64,000 bases of DNA from Pseudonocardia sp. 73-21 (GCF_001899645.1 NZ_MKVV01000014.1:1-64000), one strand, 5' to 3'; positions 8,925-18,427 are shown, numbered from the stretch's first letter. Notes: generated from the letters alone by a model not told the origin. Numbers and translations are program-made.

Positions 8925-10320
8925 ACGACATCCGGCCGGTGGCCGGGTCGGCTTCGGCCAGCCGCACGCGCACCGTCGCCCCCAGCTCCAGCCGGCCGGT
9001 GCACCGGGCCAGCACCGGCGGGTCCTGCAGGTAGACCTCGCCGGGATCGCCGGGCCGCAGCACCACCACGTCGAACTCCTCGCCCACCCGCGACGCCAGC
9101 AGCGTCGCCTCGGTGCGGTCGACGCACGCGCGGGACACCTTCGACGCCAGGCTGTCGGAGCCCGCCATCAGCTCGGGCAGCGACGGCAGCGCCGCGCGCA
9201 CCCACCCCGGCACCGGGGTGCCGGCCACCAGCGCCAGGCAGATCTCCGTGCCGAACCGGTCGACGAGCCGCCGCAACGGGGCCGTGACGTGCGCGTACGG
9301 CGCGCCGATGCCGCCGTGTCCCGGGTCCGCGGGCGGTGGGGTCGCCTGGTCGAAGGCCGCGTAGCCGGCTCCCCGCAGCAGGGTGGTGGCGGCGCGGCGC
9401 AGGGCGAGCGCGGTGGGTGTGTCGCGCGGGAGCGCCCCCAGCACCTGGGCCGGGGTCGTGCCGTCCGGCCAGTCGACGCCCAGCGTGGCGGCCGTGCGCC
9501 GCAACGCCGCAACGGCGTCCGCCTCCGGAGCCGGGAGCGTGCGCAGCAGGCCGATCCCGGCGCCGAGCATGATCTTCGCCGCCGAGGTGCCGGTGAGCAG
9601 CGACATCTCCGCGTTCCAGTCCTCCACCGGCACCCGCCTGCGCACCCGGACGGTCCAGCCGCCGTCGCCGTCGGGCACGACCTCCTGCTCGGGCAGCTCC
9701 AGCTCGATCGCCCCGCGCTGCACGGCCAGGGCCCGGCGCAGCGGCCCGAGCTCGGCCAGCCCGCTGATCGCCGGGTGGACGCGACCCTCGACTCCGCTGT
9801 CCACGTCGGCCTGGACGCCCGCGTAGTCGAGCCGGGCCCGCGACCGGACGACCGCCCGCCGCACGTCGACCGACGTGGGCTCCCCGGCCACGTCGAGGTC
9901 GATGGTCCACAGCACCGCGGCCCGCGGGCCGTCGGGCAGCAGGCTCGACGCGCCCTCGGACAGCACGGGCGGGTGCAGCGGCACCGAGCCGTCGGGCAGG
10001 TAGACGGTCTGGCCGCGGCGGCGCACCTCCTCGTCGAGCGCGCCGCCCGGCGTGACGACGGCCCCGAGGTCGGCGATCGCGTAGTGCACGCGGAACCCGG
10101 CGTCCGTGCGCACGACGCCCAGCGCCTGGTCCAGGTCCTTCGACCCGGGCGGGTCGATCGTGACCAGCTCGACGTCGGTGGCGTCGACCCGGTCCGGGCC
10201 CGCCCCGTGCGACGCGACGCTCTCGGCCTCCACGAGCACCGCGGGCGGGAAGGCGGCGGGCAGGTCGAACTCGCCCCGGACGGCATCGAAGTCCGGGGTC
10301 GCCGTGACGTCGGGGTTCAC
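8908..10320 (-). CDS. RNB-domain (RNase II/R-type) 3'-5' exoribonuclease
   Basis: 470 residues from the GTG at 10320, which lies 10 nt after the upstream gene's stop; the longer frame to 10368 would run into that gene. The catalytic RNB domain is plain: TIDPPGSKDLDQAL carries the aspartates that bind Mg2+, then YAIADLGAVVTPGG, VYLPDGSVPLHPPVLSEG, DWNAEMSLLTGT and PYAHVTAPLRRLVDRF. The length is that of the short actinobacterial RNB proteins, with no obvious N-terminal cold-shock domains and a modest C-terminal tail. It should degrade single-stranded RNA from the 3' end in the cytoplasm. It follows the isomerase-like gene closely and may belong to the same transcript. Confidence 0.88.
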   Translation of the reverse strand: MNPDVTATPDFDAVRGEFDLPAAFPPAVLVEAESVASHGAGPDRVDATDVELVTIDPPGSKDLDQALGVVRTDAGFRVHYAIADLGAVVTPGGALDEEVRRRGQTVYLPDGSVPLHPPVLSEGASSLLPDGPRAAVLWTIDLDVAGEPTSVDVRRAVVRSRARLDYAGVQADVDSGVEGRVHPAISGLAELGPLRRALAVQRGAIELELPEQEVVPDGDGGWTVRVRRRVPVEDWNAEMSLLTGTSAAKIMLGAGIGLLRTLPAPEADAVAALRRTAATLGVDWPDGTTPAQVLGALPRDTPTALALRRAATTLLRGAGYAAFDQATPPPADPGHGGIGAPYAHVTAPLRRLVDRFGTEICLALVAGTPVPGWVRAALPSLPELMAGSDSLASKVSRACVDRTEATLLASRVGEEFDVVVLRPGDPGEVYLQDPPVLARCTGRLELGATVRVRLAEADPATGRMSFTAAR

Positions 10321-10330
10321 AGGGGGGCTT

Positions 10331-11038
10331 CTACAGCCAGCGGGGCAGGGACGGCAGCTTCCGCGCACCGTCCGCCCGCAGTTCCTTGCCCTTCGAGCGT
10401 CCGAGCAGCCAGGCCGCGAGGTCCGGGGCCGTGCCGGTGACGGTGATCGCGCCGTCCCCGACCGTCCAGGTCCCGCCCCCGGCGACCAGCCGCAGCGACG
10501 GGCAGCCCTCGCGGGTGCCCATCGCGGCCGCGACGTCGGCCAGCAGCTCCGTGAGCATCGGCGGCGGGAGATCGGAGAACGACGCCCCGACGTCGAGGTC
10601 CACGGCGTGGATCCACATCTCCCGCGCCCGCATCCACGGGACGTCGGTGGCGGGGATCTCGCGGCCCTGCACGTTCGTGATGTGCTTGCTCCACGCCTCC
10701 TTGGGGAGCTTGCGCACCACCGCGGCGAGCCGGTCGGAGGACGCCACCACGTCGTCGCGGATCTCCGCGGGGCTGCGCGTCGCTCCGGCCTCGATGGCCT
10801 CGTTGCGGGCCTCCGTGCTCGCGTAGGCCGGGGTCTCCGTGCCGGTGGCGGCCCACTTCAGCAGGTTGATCATGGCGTCGGCGTTGCGGGCGATGTGGGT
10901 GAGCACGTGAGCGCGGCTCCAGCCCGGCAGCGCGGACGGGGCGGCGAACGCGTCGTCGCCCATCCGCGTCATCAGCCCGCGCAGGTGCGCGGCGCCGTCG
11001 CCGGCCCAGGCGAGGGACTCCGTGACGCTGCGTGTCAC
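10331..11038 (-). CDS. Mycothiol-dependent maleylpyruvate isomerase-family protein
   Basis: 235 residues from the GTG at 11038, which overlaps the stop of the FAH gene (GTGA), so the two are translationally coupled. The N-terminal DinB-like four-helix domain starts with the family pattern ALPGWSRAHVLTHIARNADA. Three metal ligands of the characterised Corynebacterium enzyme have counterparts: H48, E140 and H144 (AREMWIHAVDLD). A C-terminal sterol-carrier-like domain follows. Family members use mycothiol to isomerise maleylpyruvate to fumarylpyruvate in gentisate breakdown, and the adjacent FAH hydrolase would be the next step. No gentisate dioxygenase is nearby, so the real substrate is uncertain. 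Confidence 0.82.
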   Translation of the reverse strand: MTRSVTESLAWAGDGAAHLRGLMTRMGDDAFAAPSALPGWSRAHVLTHIARNADAMINLLKWAATGTETPAYASTEARNEAIEAGATRSPAEIRDDVVASSDRLAAVVRKLPKEAWSKHITNVQGREIPATDVPWMRAREMWIHAVDLDVGASFSDLPPPMLTELLADVAAAMGTREGCPSLRLVAGGGTWTVGDGAITVTGTAPDLAAWLLGRSKGKELRADGARKLPSLPRWL

Positions 11039-11862
11039 CGCTTCTCCGCACGGCACGTGTTCCGCAGCTCCCCGACACCCTCGACGGTGGTGACCAGGAC
11101 GGCCCCGTCGGTGAGGTAGCGCGGGGGCTTGCGGGCGTGGCCGACGCCGCCGGGCGTGCCGGTGGCGATGACGTCGCCCGGGTTGAGCGTGAGGATCGTC
11201 GAGAGGTAGACGACCAGGTCGACGGGCCCGAACACCAGCTCGGCCGTGGACGAGCTCTGCACCGTCTCGCCGTCGAGGGTGGTGCTGATGGGCAGGCCGC
11301 CCTCGGGCACCTCGTCGGACGTGACGAGCCACGGGCCCAGCGGCGTGGAGTGCTCGAACGTCTTGCCCTGCAGGAACTGCTTGGTGCGGTTCTGCCAGTC
11401 GCGCACGCTCACGTCGTTCATGACGGTGTAGCCGGCGATGGCCGCCTTCGCCGTCTCGGGCGTGGCGTGGCGCACGGAGCTGCCGATGACGACGGTCAGC
11501 TCGGCCTCCCAGTCGACGTTGTCCGACACCGCCGGCAGCACGACGTCGTCGTGGGCGCCGACCAGCGCGGGGGCGTACTTCGCGAAGACCGTGGGGTACT
11601 CGGGCAGCTCGTTGCCCATCTCGAGCACGTGGTCGCGGTAGTTCAGCCCGACGCAGATGATCTTCTCGGGCGAGGGCACGAGCGGGGCGTAGTCGAGGTC
11701 GGCGACCTGGTGGGCCGGCCCGGCGGCCGCGGCGGCGCGGTCCCGCCAGTCGGTGTGCTCCAGCAGCGCCCGGACGTCGGCGTCACCGGTCTCGGTCGCC
11801 GTGTCGCCGTCCACCCGGACCGCGCGGTTGCCCGTGGCGGTGCGGATCGTCGCCAGCCTCAT
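11035..11862 (-). CDS. Fumarylacetoacetate hydrolase (FAH)-family protein
   Basis: 275 residues from the ATG at 11862, preceded by GGAGGAGACACG; an upstream in-frame start lacks a ribosome-binding site. FAH core motifs are clear: CVGLNYRDHVLEMG, the metal-binding DWEAELTVVIG, GYTVMNDVSVRDWQ, KTFEHSTPLGPWLV and the closing DVIATGTPGGVGHARKPP. Such enzymes hydrolyse or decarboxylate beta-diketo acids; fumarylpyruvate hydrolase is the natural guess because a maleylpyruvate isomerase-family gene overlaps its 3' end. Acylpyruvase or oxaloacetate decarboxylase activities are alternatives within the family. Confidence 0.88.
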   Translation of the reverse strand: MRLATIRTATGNRAVRVDGDTATETGDADVRALLEHTDWRDRAAAAAGPAHQVADLDYAPLVPSPEKIICVGLNYRDHVLEMGNELPEYPTVFAKYAPALVGAHDDVVLPAVSDNVDWEAELTVVIGSSVRHATPETAKAAIAGYTVMNDVSVRDWQNRTKQFLQGKTFEHSTPLGPWLVTSDEVPEGGLPISTTLDGETVQSSSTAELVFGPVDLVVYLSTILTLNPGDVIATGTPGGVGHARKPPRYLTDGAVLVTTVEGVGELRNTCRAEKR

Positions 11863-11937
11863 CGTGTCTCCTCCAACGTCGTCACGCCGGTGAGTCTGAC
11901 AAGAGCAGGCGGCGATCCGCACCCCGGGGCGTGCTGC

Positions 11938-13104
11938 CTACAGCGACGCGTAGAGCGCCTTCTCGTAGTTCGCGTAGAGCTCAAGCGCCTCCGGCGGCAC
12001 GAACGGCAGGAAGTTGCTGTAGATGGAGCCGCAGACGCCGGTGGTGCGGTCGACCCAGAAGTGCGTGTTGCACAGCCCGGCCCAGGCCCCGCTGTACGCG
12101 CGGCGCATGCCCGGGATGTCGTTCTCGTTGAGCAGCAGCCCGTAACCCCACTTGTAGCCGGGGCCCGCGTTGAACTCGTAGGTGGCGGTCGGGTCGGCCG
12201 TGGGGATCGCCTCGGGGAACGAGAGGTCCCCGATCTGGTTGGTGAAGGCCGCGTCGACGGTCTCGGACCTCAGGATCCGCACGCCGCCCAGCTCACCGTT
12301 GTTCAGCAGCGCCTGCTGGAACTTGATGTAGTCCTGCGGCGTCGAGTACAGGCCGTGGCCGCCCGCGTAGTACTCGGGCGTCTGGTTGAGCTCGATGCCG
12401 CTGTCCACCCAGCCGTCGTCGGTCTTGACGTGGACGGGCGTGGTGGAGTCCTTCCAGCCCTCGGCGATCTGGAACGCGGTGTCGTTCATGCCGAGCGGGC
12501 CGGTGATGCCCTCCTTGACCGCGACGTCCAGCGTCACGCCCGAGGCGGCCTCGACGACCTTACCCAGCCAGTCGGTGTTGATGCCGTAGATGAAGGTGGT
12601 GCCGGGGTCGGCCAGCAGCGGTGCGGTGAAGATCACGTTCGCGCCGGAGAGGACGTTGGGGGTGCCGGTGGCGGCCTCCCACTTCACGAGGTCCTCGCTC
12701 CAGAACCAGTAGCCCAGTCCCGAGGTGTGGGTCACCAGCTGGTGCACGGTGGCATCGCTCGCGGGGGCCCGCAGCCGCGGGGTGTCACCGTCCCAGCCGT
12801 CGAGGACCTGGACGTCGGCGAACTCGGGGCAGTACTCCTTGATCGGCGCGCTGAGGTCCAGCGTGCCCTTCTCCACCTGCTGCAGGGCGGCGGCCGTCGC
12901 CACCATCTTCGTCATCGACATGATGCGGAAGTGGGTGCTCGTGCTCAGCGGCTCGTCGGTGCCGGCGGCCTTCGGCCCGGCCGCACCCTCGTAGATGATG
13001 CCGTTGCGGTCCGCGGCGATGGCGGCGACGTTGGGCACGGCGCCGCTGTCGACGGCGTCCTGCAGCACCCGATCGATCGCCACAGGGTCGATGCTCGAGC
13101 TCAC
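11938..13104 (-). CDS. Beta-lactamase-fold serine hydrolase (class C/EstB-like)
   Basis: 388 residues from the GTG at 13104, preceded by GAGGAG with good spacing. The SxxK catalytic pair is S63-K66 in IMSMTKM; the tyrosine general base is probably Y173 in FIYGINTDWLG; HTSGLGYWF is the usual segment between them. No signal peptide is seen, which favours a cytoplasmic esterase over a penicillin-binding protein or secreted lactamase. Aromatic residues around the presumed pocket (GYWFWSEDL) suggest a hydrophobic ester substrate. It is upstream of the FAH gene on the same strand, with a 75-nt gap. Confidence 0.85.
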   Translation of the reverse strand: MSSSIDPVAIDRVLQDAVDSGAVPNVAAIAADRNGIIYEGAAGPKAAGTDEPLSTSTHFRIMSMTKMVATAAALQQVEKGTLDLSAPIKEYCPEFADVQVLDGWDGDTPRLRAPASDATVHQLVTHTSGLGYWFWSEDLVKWEAATGTPNVLSGANVIFTAPLLADPGTTFIYGINTDWLGKVVEAASGVTLDVAVKEGITGPLGMNDTAFQIAEGWKDSTTPVHVKTDDGWVDSGIELNQTPEYYAGGHGLYSTPQDYIKFQQALLNNGELGGVRILRSETVDAAFTNQIGDLSFPEAIPTADPTATYEFNAGPGYKWGYGLLLNENDIPGMRRAYSGAWAGLCNTHFWVDRTTGVCGSIYSNFLPFVPPEALELYANYEKALYASL

Positions 13105-13186
13105 GGAAATCTCCTCGCCGTTGAAGTGAACGTGGGTCCCGTCACACCCTTCCGGACGCGTCGACCGCACGCGACAGATGCGGCGA

Positions 13187-13214
13187 CCGGACCTGACACA
13201 TCGGCCAGGTCCGG
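13187..13214 (-). terminator. Hairpin after the CoxL-like gene
   Basis: Inverted repeat CCGGACCTG (13187-13195) / CAGGTCCGG (13206-13214), perfect over 9 bp with a 10-nt loop. It starts directly after the stop codon of the CoxL-like gene in the gap before the serine hydrolase gene. Confidence 0.6.
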
Positions 13215-13215
13215 G

Positions 13216-15597
13216 TCAGATCTCCCCGCCCGACGCCGCGTCGGAGGCCCCCTTGCGCAGCGGCAGCGTCGCGAAGACGGCGGGCGGTTCACGCCAGAGA
13301 TCGGCCGGTGAGTGGATCGCCCGCCACACCTTCTCGGGCGTGCAGGGCAGGTCCACGTGCCGCACGCCGAACGGGCGCAGCGCGTCCACCACCGCGTTCT
13401 GGACGGCCGGCGTGGCCCCGACCGTCGCCGACTCGCCGATCCCCTTCGCCCCCAGCGGGTTCATCGGCGTCGGCGTCTCCGTGGAGGAGGTCTCGAACCA
13501 GAACAGGTCGGCGGCGCTGGGCATCCGGTAGTCGGCCAGCGTGGAGGTGATGGGCTGGCCGTCGTCGTCGAAGAGGATCTCCTCGAACAGCGCCTGCGCC
13601 ACGCCCTGCGCGAGCCCGCCGTGCTGCTGGCCCTCGACCAGCAACGGGTTGAGGATGCGGCCGCAGTCGTCGACGGCGACGTGGCGGCGCGGCGTGACCC
13701 GGCCGGTGTCGGTGTCGACCTCCACCACCGACACGTGCGCGCCGAACGGGAACGTGGCGCCCGCCTGGCGGAAATCCAGGCCGGCGAACAGCTCCTCCCC
13801 CGCGCTCGCGACCTGCGACCAGCTCAGGGCGGTGCTCGGCACGCCCACGACGCCGAACTCGCCCGCGTCGGTCAGCTCGACGTCCTCCACGGCGGCTTCG
13901 AGAAGATCGGCGGCGCGGCGCTTGGCCTGGTCGAGCACGTCGTCGGCGGCCATGACCACCGCGTTGCCCGCCATCTGCAGCGACCGCGAGCCACCGGTGC
14001 CGCTCCCGCGCGGGACGGTGGCCGTGTCGGACTGCACGAAGCTGATCTTCTCCATCGGGATGCCCAGCTTGTCGCTGGTGAGCATCGCGAACGCGGTGGC
14101 GTGGCCCTGGCCGTGCGCCGAGGTGCCGGCGGAGATGGTGGCCGTGCCGTCGGCGTGGACGGTGACCGAGCCGTACTCGGTGCCCCCGCCGCCCGCGGTG
14201 ATCTCGACGTAGACGCACAGGCCGACGCCCAGCTGCACGGGGTCCTTCGCCTCGCGGCGGGTGCGCTGCTCCTCGCGGACCTTGTCGTAGTCGACGATGC
14301 GCAGGGCCTCGCGCAGCGGCAGGTCGTAGTCACCCACGTCGTAGCGGGCGCCGGGCAGCGTCGTCAGCGGGAAGGACGCGGGGTCGAGCAGGTTGCGGCG
14401 ACGGAACTCGGCGGGGTCGATGCCCAGCTCGTCGGCGGCGATGTCCATGATCCGCTCGAGGTGGGCGGTGGCCTCGGGCCGGCCCGCACCGCGGAACGCG
14501 CCCATCGGGGTGGTGTTGGTCAGCGCCACGGCCGCGTCGAACGCGATCTTCGGGATGTCGTAGACGCCCTGGCTCATCACGTAGGTGGGGCCCATCGACA
14601 GCGCGCCGCCGAACCCGGCGTAGGCGCCCGCGTCGCCGACCACCCGGGCCCGCAGGCCGGTGATCTTCCCGTCACGGGTCAGGCCCAGCTCGTAGTAGGC
14701 CACCTGGCCGCGGCCGTGCGGCATCGAGACGAGGTTCTCCGAGCGGGTCTCGACCCAGGTGACCGGGCGGCCGAGCTTGCGGGCCACCCCGACGGCGGCG
14801 GTGTGCTCCGCGAGCATCCCCGCCTTGCCGCCGAACCCGCCGCCCACGTGCGGGGCGATGACGCGCACGCGGTCGTCCTCCAGGCCGAACAGCTTCGCGG
14901 CCTGCGCGCGGAAGCCGTGGGGCATCTGGGTGGAGACCCAGATCGTCAGGTCGTGCGAGGTGCTGTCTTGCGCCTCCGCGGGAGGAAGCACGTCGGCGCC
15001 GCCGTCGTGGCCACCGGGCAGCACCGCGATGGCGTTGCCCTCCATCGGCATGACGGCGAGCCGCTGGTTGACCATGCGGGCCCGGACCACGACCTCGGCG
15101 TCGCTCAGGACGTCCTCGTCGGAGCGGGCGCCCGCGGCGACGTTGTCGCGGCCGACGAACTGCGGCTCGGAACCGGGGTCCAGCGCCGCCTCCGGATCGA
15201 CGACGGCGGGCAGCGGGTCGTAGTCGACCTCCACCAGCTCCGCGGCGTCCACGGCCTGCGCCTTCGTCTCTGCGACGACGACGGCGACGGCCTCGCCGAC
15301 GAACCGGACGCGGTCGGTGGCGAGCGGCGGGCGCGGCAGGTCGGGGTTGACCACCATCAGGCCGTGGTGGGCGGGCAGCTCCAGGTCGGCCGCGGTGTAG
15401 ACGGCCACCACCCCGGGTGCGGCGGCTGCATCGGCCGTCGCGATCGCGGTGATCGTGCCGTGCGCCAGCGGCGAGCGGACGAACGCGAGGTGCAGCATCC
15501 CCTCGAGCCGCAGGTTGCCGACGTAGGTGGACGCCCCGGTGATGAGGTCGAGGTCCTCGACGCGCCGGACGGAGGTACCGAGAATGGATCCAGGCAT
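13216..15597 (-). CDS. Molybdopterin-binding large subunit, xanthine dehydrogenase/CoxL family (form II type), orphan
   Basis: 793 residues, the full size of a CoxL/XdhB-type catalytic subunit. It has the N-terminal a/b-hammerhead domain ([20 protein letters not shown]), the pterin-site segments [11 protein letters not shown] and [14 protein letters not shown], and the catalytic glutamate in [12 protein letters not shown]. The active-site loop reads GAFRGAGR, the form II signature, and not the AYxCSFR of true carbon monoxide dehydrogenase, so CO oxidation is unlikely; an aldehyde or N-heterocycle hydroxylase is likelier. The FAD subunit (CoxM) and [2Fe-2S] subunit (CoxS) that such enzymes need are absent on both sides. 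A TAAGGT box 6 nt before the ATG and no Shine-Dalgarno sequence suggest a leaderless transcript. Confidence 0.85.
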   Translation of the reverse strand: MPGSILGTSVRRVEDLDLITGASTYVGNLRLEGMLHLAFVRSPLAHGTITAIATADAAAAPGVVAVYTAADLELPAHHGLMVVNPDLPRPPLATDRVRFVGEAVAVVVAETKAQAVDAAELVEVDYDPLPAVVDPEAALDPGSEPQFVGRDNVAAGARSDEDVLSDAEVVVRARMVNQRLAVMPMEGNAIAVLPGGHDGGADVLPPAEAQDSTSHDLTIWVSTQMPHGFRAQAAKLFGLEDDRVRVIAPHVGGGFGGKAGMLAEHTAAVGVARKLGRPVTWVETRSENLVSMPHGRGQVAYYELGLTRDGKITGLRARVVGDAGAYAGFGGALSMGPTYVMSQGVYDIPKIAFDAAVALTNTTPMGAFRGAGRPEATAHLERIMDIAADELGIDPAEFRRRNLLDPASFPLTTLPGARYDVGDYDLPLREALRIVDYDKVREEQRTRREAKDPVQLGVGLCVYVEITAGGGGTEYGSVTVHADGTATISAGTSAHGQGHATAFAMLTSDKLGIPMEKISFVQSDTATVPRGSGTGGSRSLQMAGNAVVMAADDVLDQAKRRAADLLEAAVEDVELTDAGEFGVVGVPSTALSWSQVASAGEELFAGLDFRQAGATFPFGAHVSVVEVDTDTGRVTPRRHVAVDDCGRILNPLLVEGQQHGGLAQGVAQALFEEILFDDDGQPITSTLADYRMPSAADLFWFETSSTETPTPMNPLGAKGIGESATVGATPAVQNAVVDALRPFGVRHVDLPCTPEKVWRAIHSPADLWREPPAVFATLPLRKGASDAASGGEI

Positions 15598-15603
15598 GCG
15601 TCG

Positions 15604-15609
15604 ACCTTA
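15604..15609 (-). promoter_or_regulatory. Candidate -10 box of a leaderless CoxL-like promoter
   Basis: TAAGGT on the minus strand, 6 nt before the ATG at 15597, with no ribosome-binding site between. The divergent fumarase gene has the same arrangement. Confidence 0.45.
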
Positions 15610-15744
15610 CGACCAGCGTTTGACGCGCACCCCCCGAAGAGGGAGGGTCTCCGTCCGGAGACCTGCGTGACCCCGGTTCGCGCCGGGGTGCGCTTCCTCC
15701 GGGAGGTCGGACTGGTCGGGGGCCGGTCCGGCCTCCCGACCACC

Positions 15745-15750
15745 TATCGT
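15745..15750 (+). promoter_or_regulatory. Candidate -10 box of a leaderless fumarase promoter
   Basis: TATCGT, then six nucleotides (GGTCTC), then the GTG start at 15757. No Shine-Dalgarno sequence is present. Confidence 0.45.
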
Positions 15751-15756
15751 GGTCTC

Positions 15757-17403
15757 GTGCCCCAGTTCCACCACACCGATGTGCTCCCGCTCGGTCCGGA
15801 CGAGACCGACTACCGCCGCCTCGACCTCCCGCCCGGCAAGGTGGTGGAGGCCGCGGGCCGGACGTTCCTCGAGATCGATCCGTCGACGATCACGTCGCTG
15901 GTCGCCGAGGCCGTGCACGACATCCAGCACATGCTGCGGCCGTCGCACCTGGCCCAGCTGCGTGCCATCGTCGACGATCCCGAGGCCTCGCCCAACGACC
16001 GCTTCGTGGCCACCGACCTGCTGCGCAACGCGTGCGTCTCGGCGGGCGGCGTGCTGCCGATGTGCCAGGACACCGGCACCGCGATCGTCGTCGGCAAGCG
16101 CACGGAGACCGTGCTGACCGGCGGCGACGACGAGGAGTCGGTGTCCCGCGGCATCTTCGAGGCCTACGACAAGCTCAACCTGCGCTACTCGCAGATGGCG
16201 CCCACGTCGTTCTGGGACGAGAGGAACACGGGCACCAACCTGCCCGCGCAGGTGGAGCTCTACTCCGTGCCCGGGCAGACCCCGAAGTACGAGTTCCTGG
16301 TGATGGCCAAGGGCGGCGGCTCGGCCAACAAGACCTTCCTCTACCAGGAGACGAAGGCGCTGCTCAACCCGACCAAGCTCGCGAAGTTCCTCGACGAGAA
16401 GCTCCGCTCGCTGGGCACCGCGGCCTGCCCGCCCTACCACCTCGCGATCGTCGTGGGCGGCATGTCGGCGGAGTACAACCTCAAGGTCGCGAAGCTGGCG
16501 TCGGCGCGCTACCTCGACAACCTCCCCTCGGAGGGCTCGGAGATCGGGCACGCGTTCCGGGACAAGGACCTCGAGCAGCAGGTCCTCGAGCTCACCCGCA
16601 ACTTCGGCATCGGCGCCCAGTTCGGCGGCAAGTACTTCTGTCACGACGTGCGCGTGATCCGGCTGCCGCGCCACGGCGCCTCGCTGCCCGTCGGCATCGC
16701 CGTCTCGTGCTCGGCCGACCGCCAGGCCAAGGCCAAGATCACCCCCGAGGGCGTGTTCCTGGAGCAGCTGGAGACCGACCCGGCGCGCTTCCTCCCCGAC
16801 GTCGCCGACGGCCTGTCCGACGACGTCGTGCAGGTGGACCTCAACCGCCCGATGGACGAGATCCGCGCGCAGCTCTCGACGTTGCCCGTGAAGACGCGGG
16901 TGTCGCTGACCGGCACGCTCGTGGTGGCCCGCGACATCGCCCACGCGAAGATCGCGGAGCGGTTGGACGCGGGTGAGGAGATGCCGCAGTACCTTCGCGA
17001 CCACCCCGTCTACTACGCGGGCCCGGCCAAGACACCTGAGGGCTACGCGTCGGGGTCGTTCGGCCCGACCACCGCCGGCCGCATGGACTCCTACGTCGAG
17101 CAGTTCCAGGCGGCGGGGGGTTCGCTGGTGATGCTGGCGAAGGGCAACCGTTCGCAGCAGGTGACGACGTCCTGCGCCACGTACGGCGGCTTCTACCTGG
17201 GCTCCATCGGCGGCCCCGCCGCGCGGCTGGCGCAGGACTGCATCCGCAAGGTCGAGGTGCTGGAGTACCCCGAGCTGGGCATGGAGGCGGTCTGGAAGAT
17301 CGAGGTGGAGGACTTCCCGGCGTTCGTGGTGGTGGACGACAAGGGCGAGGACTTCTTCTCCGAGGTCAGCCAGCCGACGCTGCAGGTGACCTTCCGCCGC
17401 TGA
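15757..17403 (+). CDS. fum: Class I (iron-sulfur) fumarate hydratase
   Basis: 548 residues, the same length as E. coli FumA, from the GTG at 15757. It interconverts fumarate and malate in the TCA cycle. The three cysteines that hold the [4Fe-4S] cluster are recognisable in [20 protein letters not shown] and TTSCATYGG. Other landmarks are [11 protein letters not shown], the [11 protein letters not shown] segment and the C-terminal beta-domain motif [10 protein letters not shown]. The open frame extends far upstream antisense to the CoxL-like gene, but protein similarity begins only at [12 protein letters not shown]. The heat-stable class II FumC is not in this window. Confidence 0.95.
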   Translation: MPQFHHTDVLPLGPDETDYRRLDLPPGKVVEAAGRTFLEIDPSTITSLVAEAVHDIQHMLRPSHLAQLRAIVDDPEASPNDRFVATDLLRNACVSAGGVLPMCQDTGTAIVVGKRTETVLTGGDDEESVSRGIFEAYDKLNLRYSQMAPTSFWDERNTGTNLPAQVELYSVPGQTPKYEFLVMAKGGGSANKTFLYQETKALLNPTKLAKFLDEKLRSLGTAACPPYHLAIVVGGMSAEYNLKVAKLASARYLDNLPSEGSEIGHAFRDKDLEQQVLELTRNFGIGAQFGGKYFCHDVRVIRLPRHGASLPVGIAVSCSADRQAKAKITPEGVFLEQLETDPARFLPDVADGLSDDVVQVDLNRPMDEIRAQLSTLPVKTRVSLTGTLVVARDIAHAKIAERLDAGEEMPQYLRDHPVYYAGPAKTPEGYASGSFGPTTAGRMDSYVEQFQAAGGSLVMLAKGNRSQQVTTSCATYGGFYLGSIGGPAARLAQDCIRKVEVLEYPELGMEAVWKIEVEDFPAFVVVDDKGEDFFSEVSQPTLQVTFRR

Positions 17404-17424
17404 CGCCCCCCACCCACCCCACCC

Positions 17425-17528
17425 GGCGAGTTCGCCATCTCCCGGGCTGAGTTCGCCAGACGATCGGATCGGTCTGGCCGGACGTCGCCGCTGGTAGGCG
17501 AACTCGCTCGGCCAGACGGCGAACTCGC
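17425..17528. repeat. Compound inverted-repeat element (GAGTTCGCC units)
   Basis: Two direct copies of a unit, GGCGAGTTCGCC (17425-17436) and TGAGTTCGCC (17448-17457), are followed by two inverted copies GGCGAACTCGC (17497-17507 and 17518-17528). A small hairpin CCAGAC/GTCTGG (17456-17461 and 17472-17477) is nested inside. It fills the gap between convergent fumarase and CitE-like genes and could terminate both. Confidence 0.8.
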
Positions 17529-17531
17529 GGG

Positions 17532-18347
17532 TCAGGGGGTCGGGCGGGCGCGTGCGAGGGTGGCGCGGGCCATGCGGACGTGGACGTCGTCCACCATCTC
17601 GCCGTCCAGGAGGCCGACCCCTGTCTCGGACGCCTCCAGCACGCGGCGGGCGTGGGTGATCTCCGCCTCGCTCGGGGTGAAGATCTCGTGGGCCAGGGCG
17701 ACCTGCGACGGGTGGATGCAGAGCTTGCCGGGGTAACCCAGCGCGCGCGCCTGCTCGGCGTCGCGGCGGAAGGCGTCGTCGTCCCGGACGGCCGTGACCA
17801 CCTGGTCCAGCGCGGACACCCCGGCCAGCCTCGCGGCCAGGGCCACCCGGCTGCGGGCGTAGAGAACCTCGGTGCCATCGGCGGTGCGCCGGCCGCCCAT
17901 GTCGGCGATGAAGTCCTCGGCTCCGAAGTAGGCGCCGATCAGACCCCGCTCGGCCCCCTCGGCGAGCAGCGGGCGGGCGTCGGCCACGCCCAGCGCGGTC
18001 TCCAGGCCGCCGACGACCGGCATCCCGTTCAGGCCGTCGAGCTGGTCGACGTGTTCGAGCTTGGGCAGCACCACCCCGTCGGCGCGGGTGCCCGTCACGG
18101 CGGCGACGTCCTCGACGAACCACGGGCTGCCCGGCGCGTTCACCCGCACCAGCACCGTCGTGCCGTCGGGCACGTCGAGCGTGGCCAGCGCCTCGACCAC
18201 GGTGGCGCGTGCGGAGTCCTTGTCGGCCACGGCCACGGCGTCCTCGAGATCGAGCACCACCCCGTCGGCGCCGAAGCGCCCGACCTTGGCGATGCGGTCA
18301 CCGCGGCCACCGGGAACGAACAACAGGGAACGCAGCGAGGTCGTCAC
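17532..18347 (-). CDS. CitE/HpcH-family CoA-ester lyase
   Basis: 271 residues from a GTG. The HpcH/HpaI aldolase barrel is clear: RSLLFVPGGRGDRIAKV, the metal-site LDLEDAVA, the arginine segment VRVNAPGSPW, GLETALGV, GAEDFIADMG and LCIHPSQV. The closest functional model is mycobacterial Rv2498c, reported to cleave (S)-citramalyl-CoA and (R)-3-hydroxy-3-methylglutaryl-CoA. The neighbours here (MaoC hydratase, carboxyltransferase, isovaleryl-type dehydrogenase, TetR) repeat that leucine-catabolism locus. The likely role is the final lyase step giving acetyl-CoA and acetoacetate. A compound repeat separates it from the MaoC gene. Confidence 0.88.
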   Translation of the reverse strand: MTTSLRSLLFVPGGRGDRIAKVGRFGADGVVLDLEDAVAVADKDSARATVVEALATLDVPDGTTVLVRVNAPGSPWFVEDVAAVTGTRADGVVLPKLEHVDQLDGLNGMPVVGGLETALGVADARPLLAEGAERGLIGAYFGAEDFIADMGGRRTADGTEVLYARSRVALAARLAGVSALDQVVTAVRDDDAFRRDAEQARALGYPGKLCIHPSQVALAHEIFTPSEAEITHARRVLEASETGVGLLDGEMVDDVHVRMARATLARARPTP

Positions 18348-18356
18348 CGGCCCATC

Positions 18357-18427
18357 GTCGCAGCCCGCGTGGTCACGTCGCAGCCCGCCGGCGCGCTGCG
18401 ACGAGACCCACGCGCTGCGACGTCACG
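18357..18427. repeat. Compound inverted-repeat element (GTCGCAGC units)
   Basis: Two direct copies of GTCGCAGC (18357-18364, 18377-18384) are followed by two inverted copies GCTGCGAC (18395-18402, 18414-18421). The outer pair extends to 12 of 13 matching bases (GTCACGTCGCAGC against the reverse complement of GCTGCGACGTCAC). It spans the gap between the MaoC and CitE-like genes and runs over the MaoC stop codon. The two-direct-two-inverted design is the same as in the element at 17425, with unrelated sequence. Confidence 0.8.

Noticed and set aside
13216-15597. True aerobic carbon monoxide dehydrogenase
   Set aside because: The active-site loop is GAFRGAGR and not the AYxCSFR of form I CoxL, and coxM/coxS are missing.
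13312-15756. A very long plus-strand open frame continuous with the fumarase gene
   Set aside because: The part before 15757 is antisense to the CoxL-like gene, has low-complexity Arg/Gly/His composition and no family similarity; open antisense frames are expected in very GC-rich DNA.
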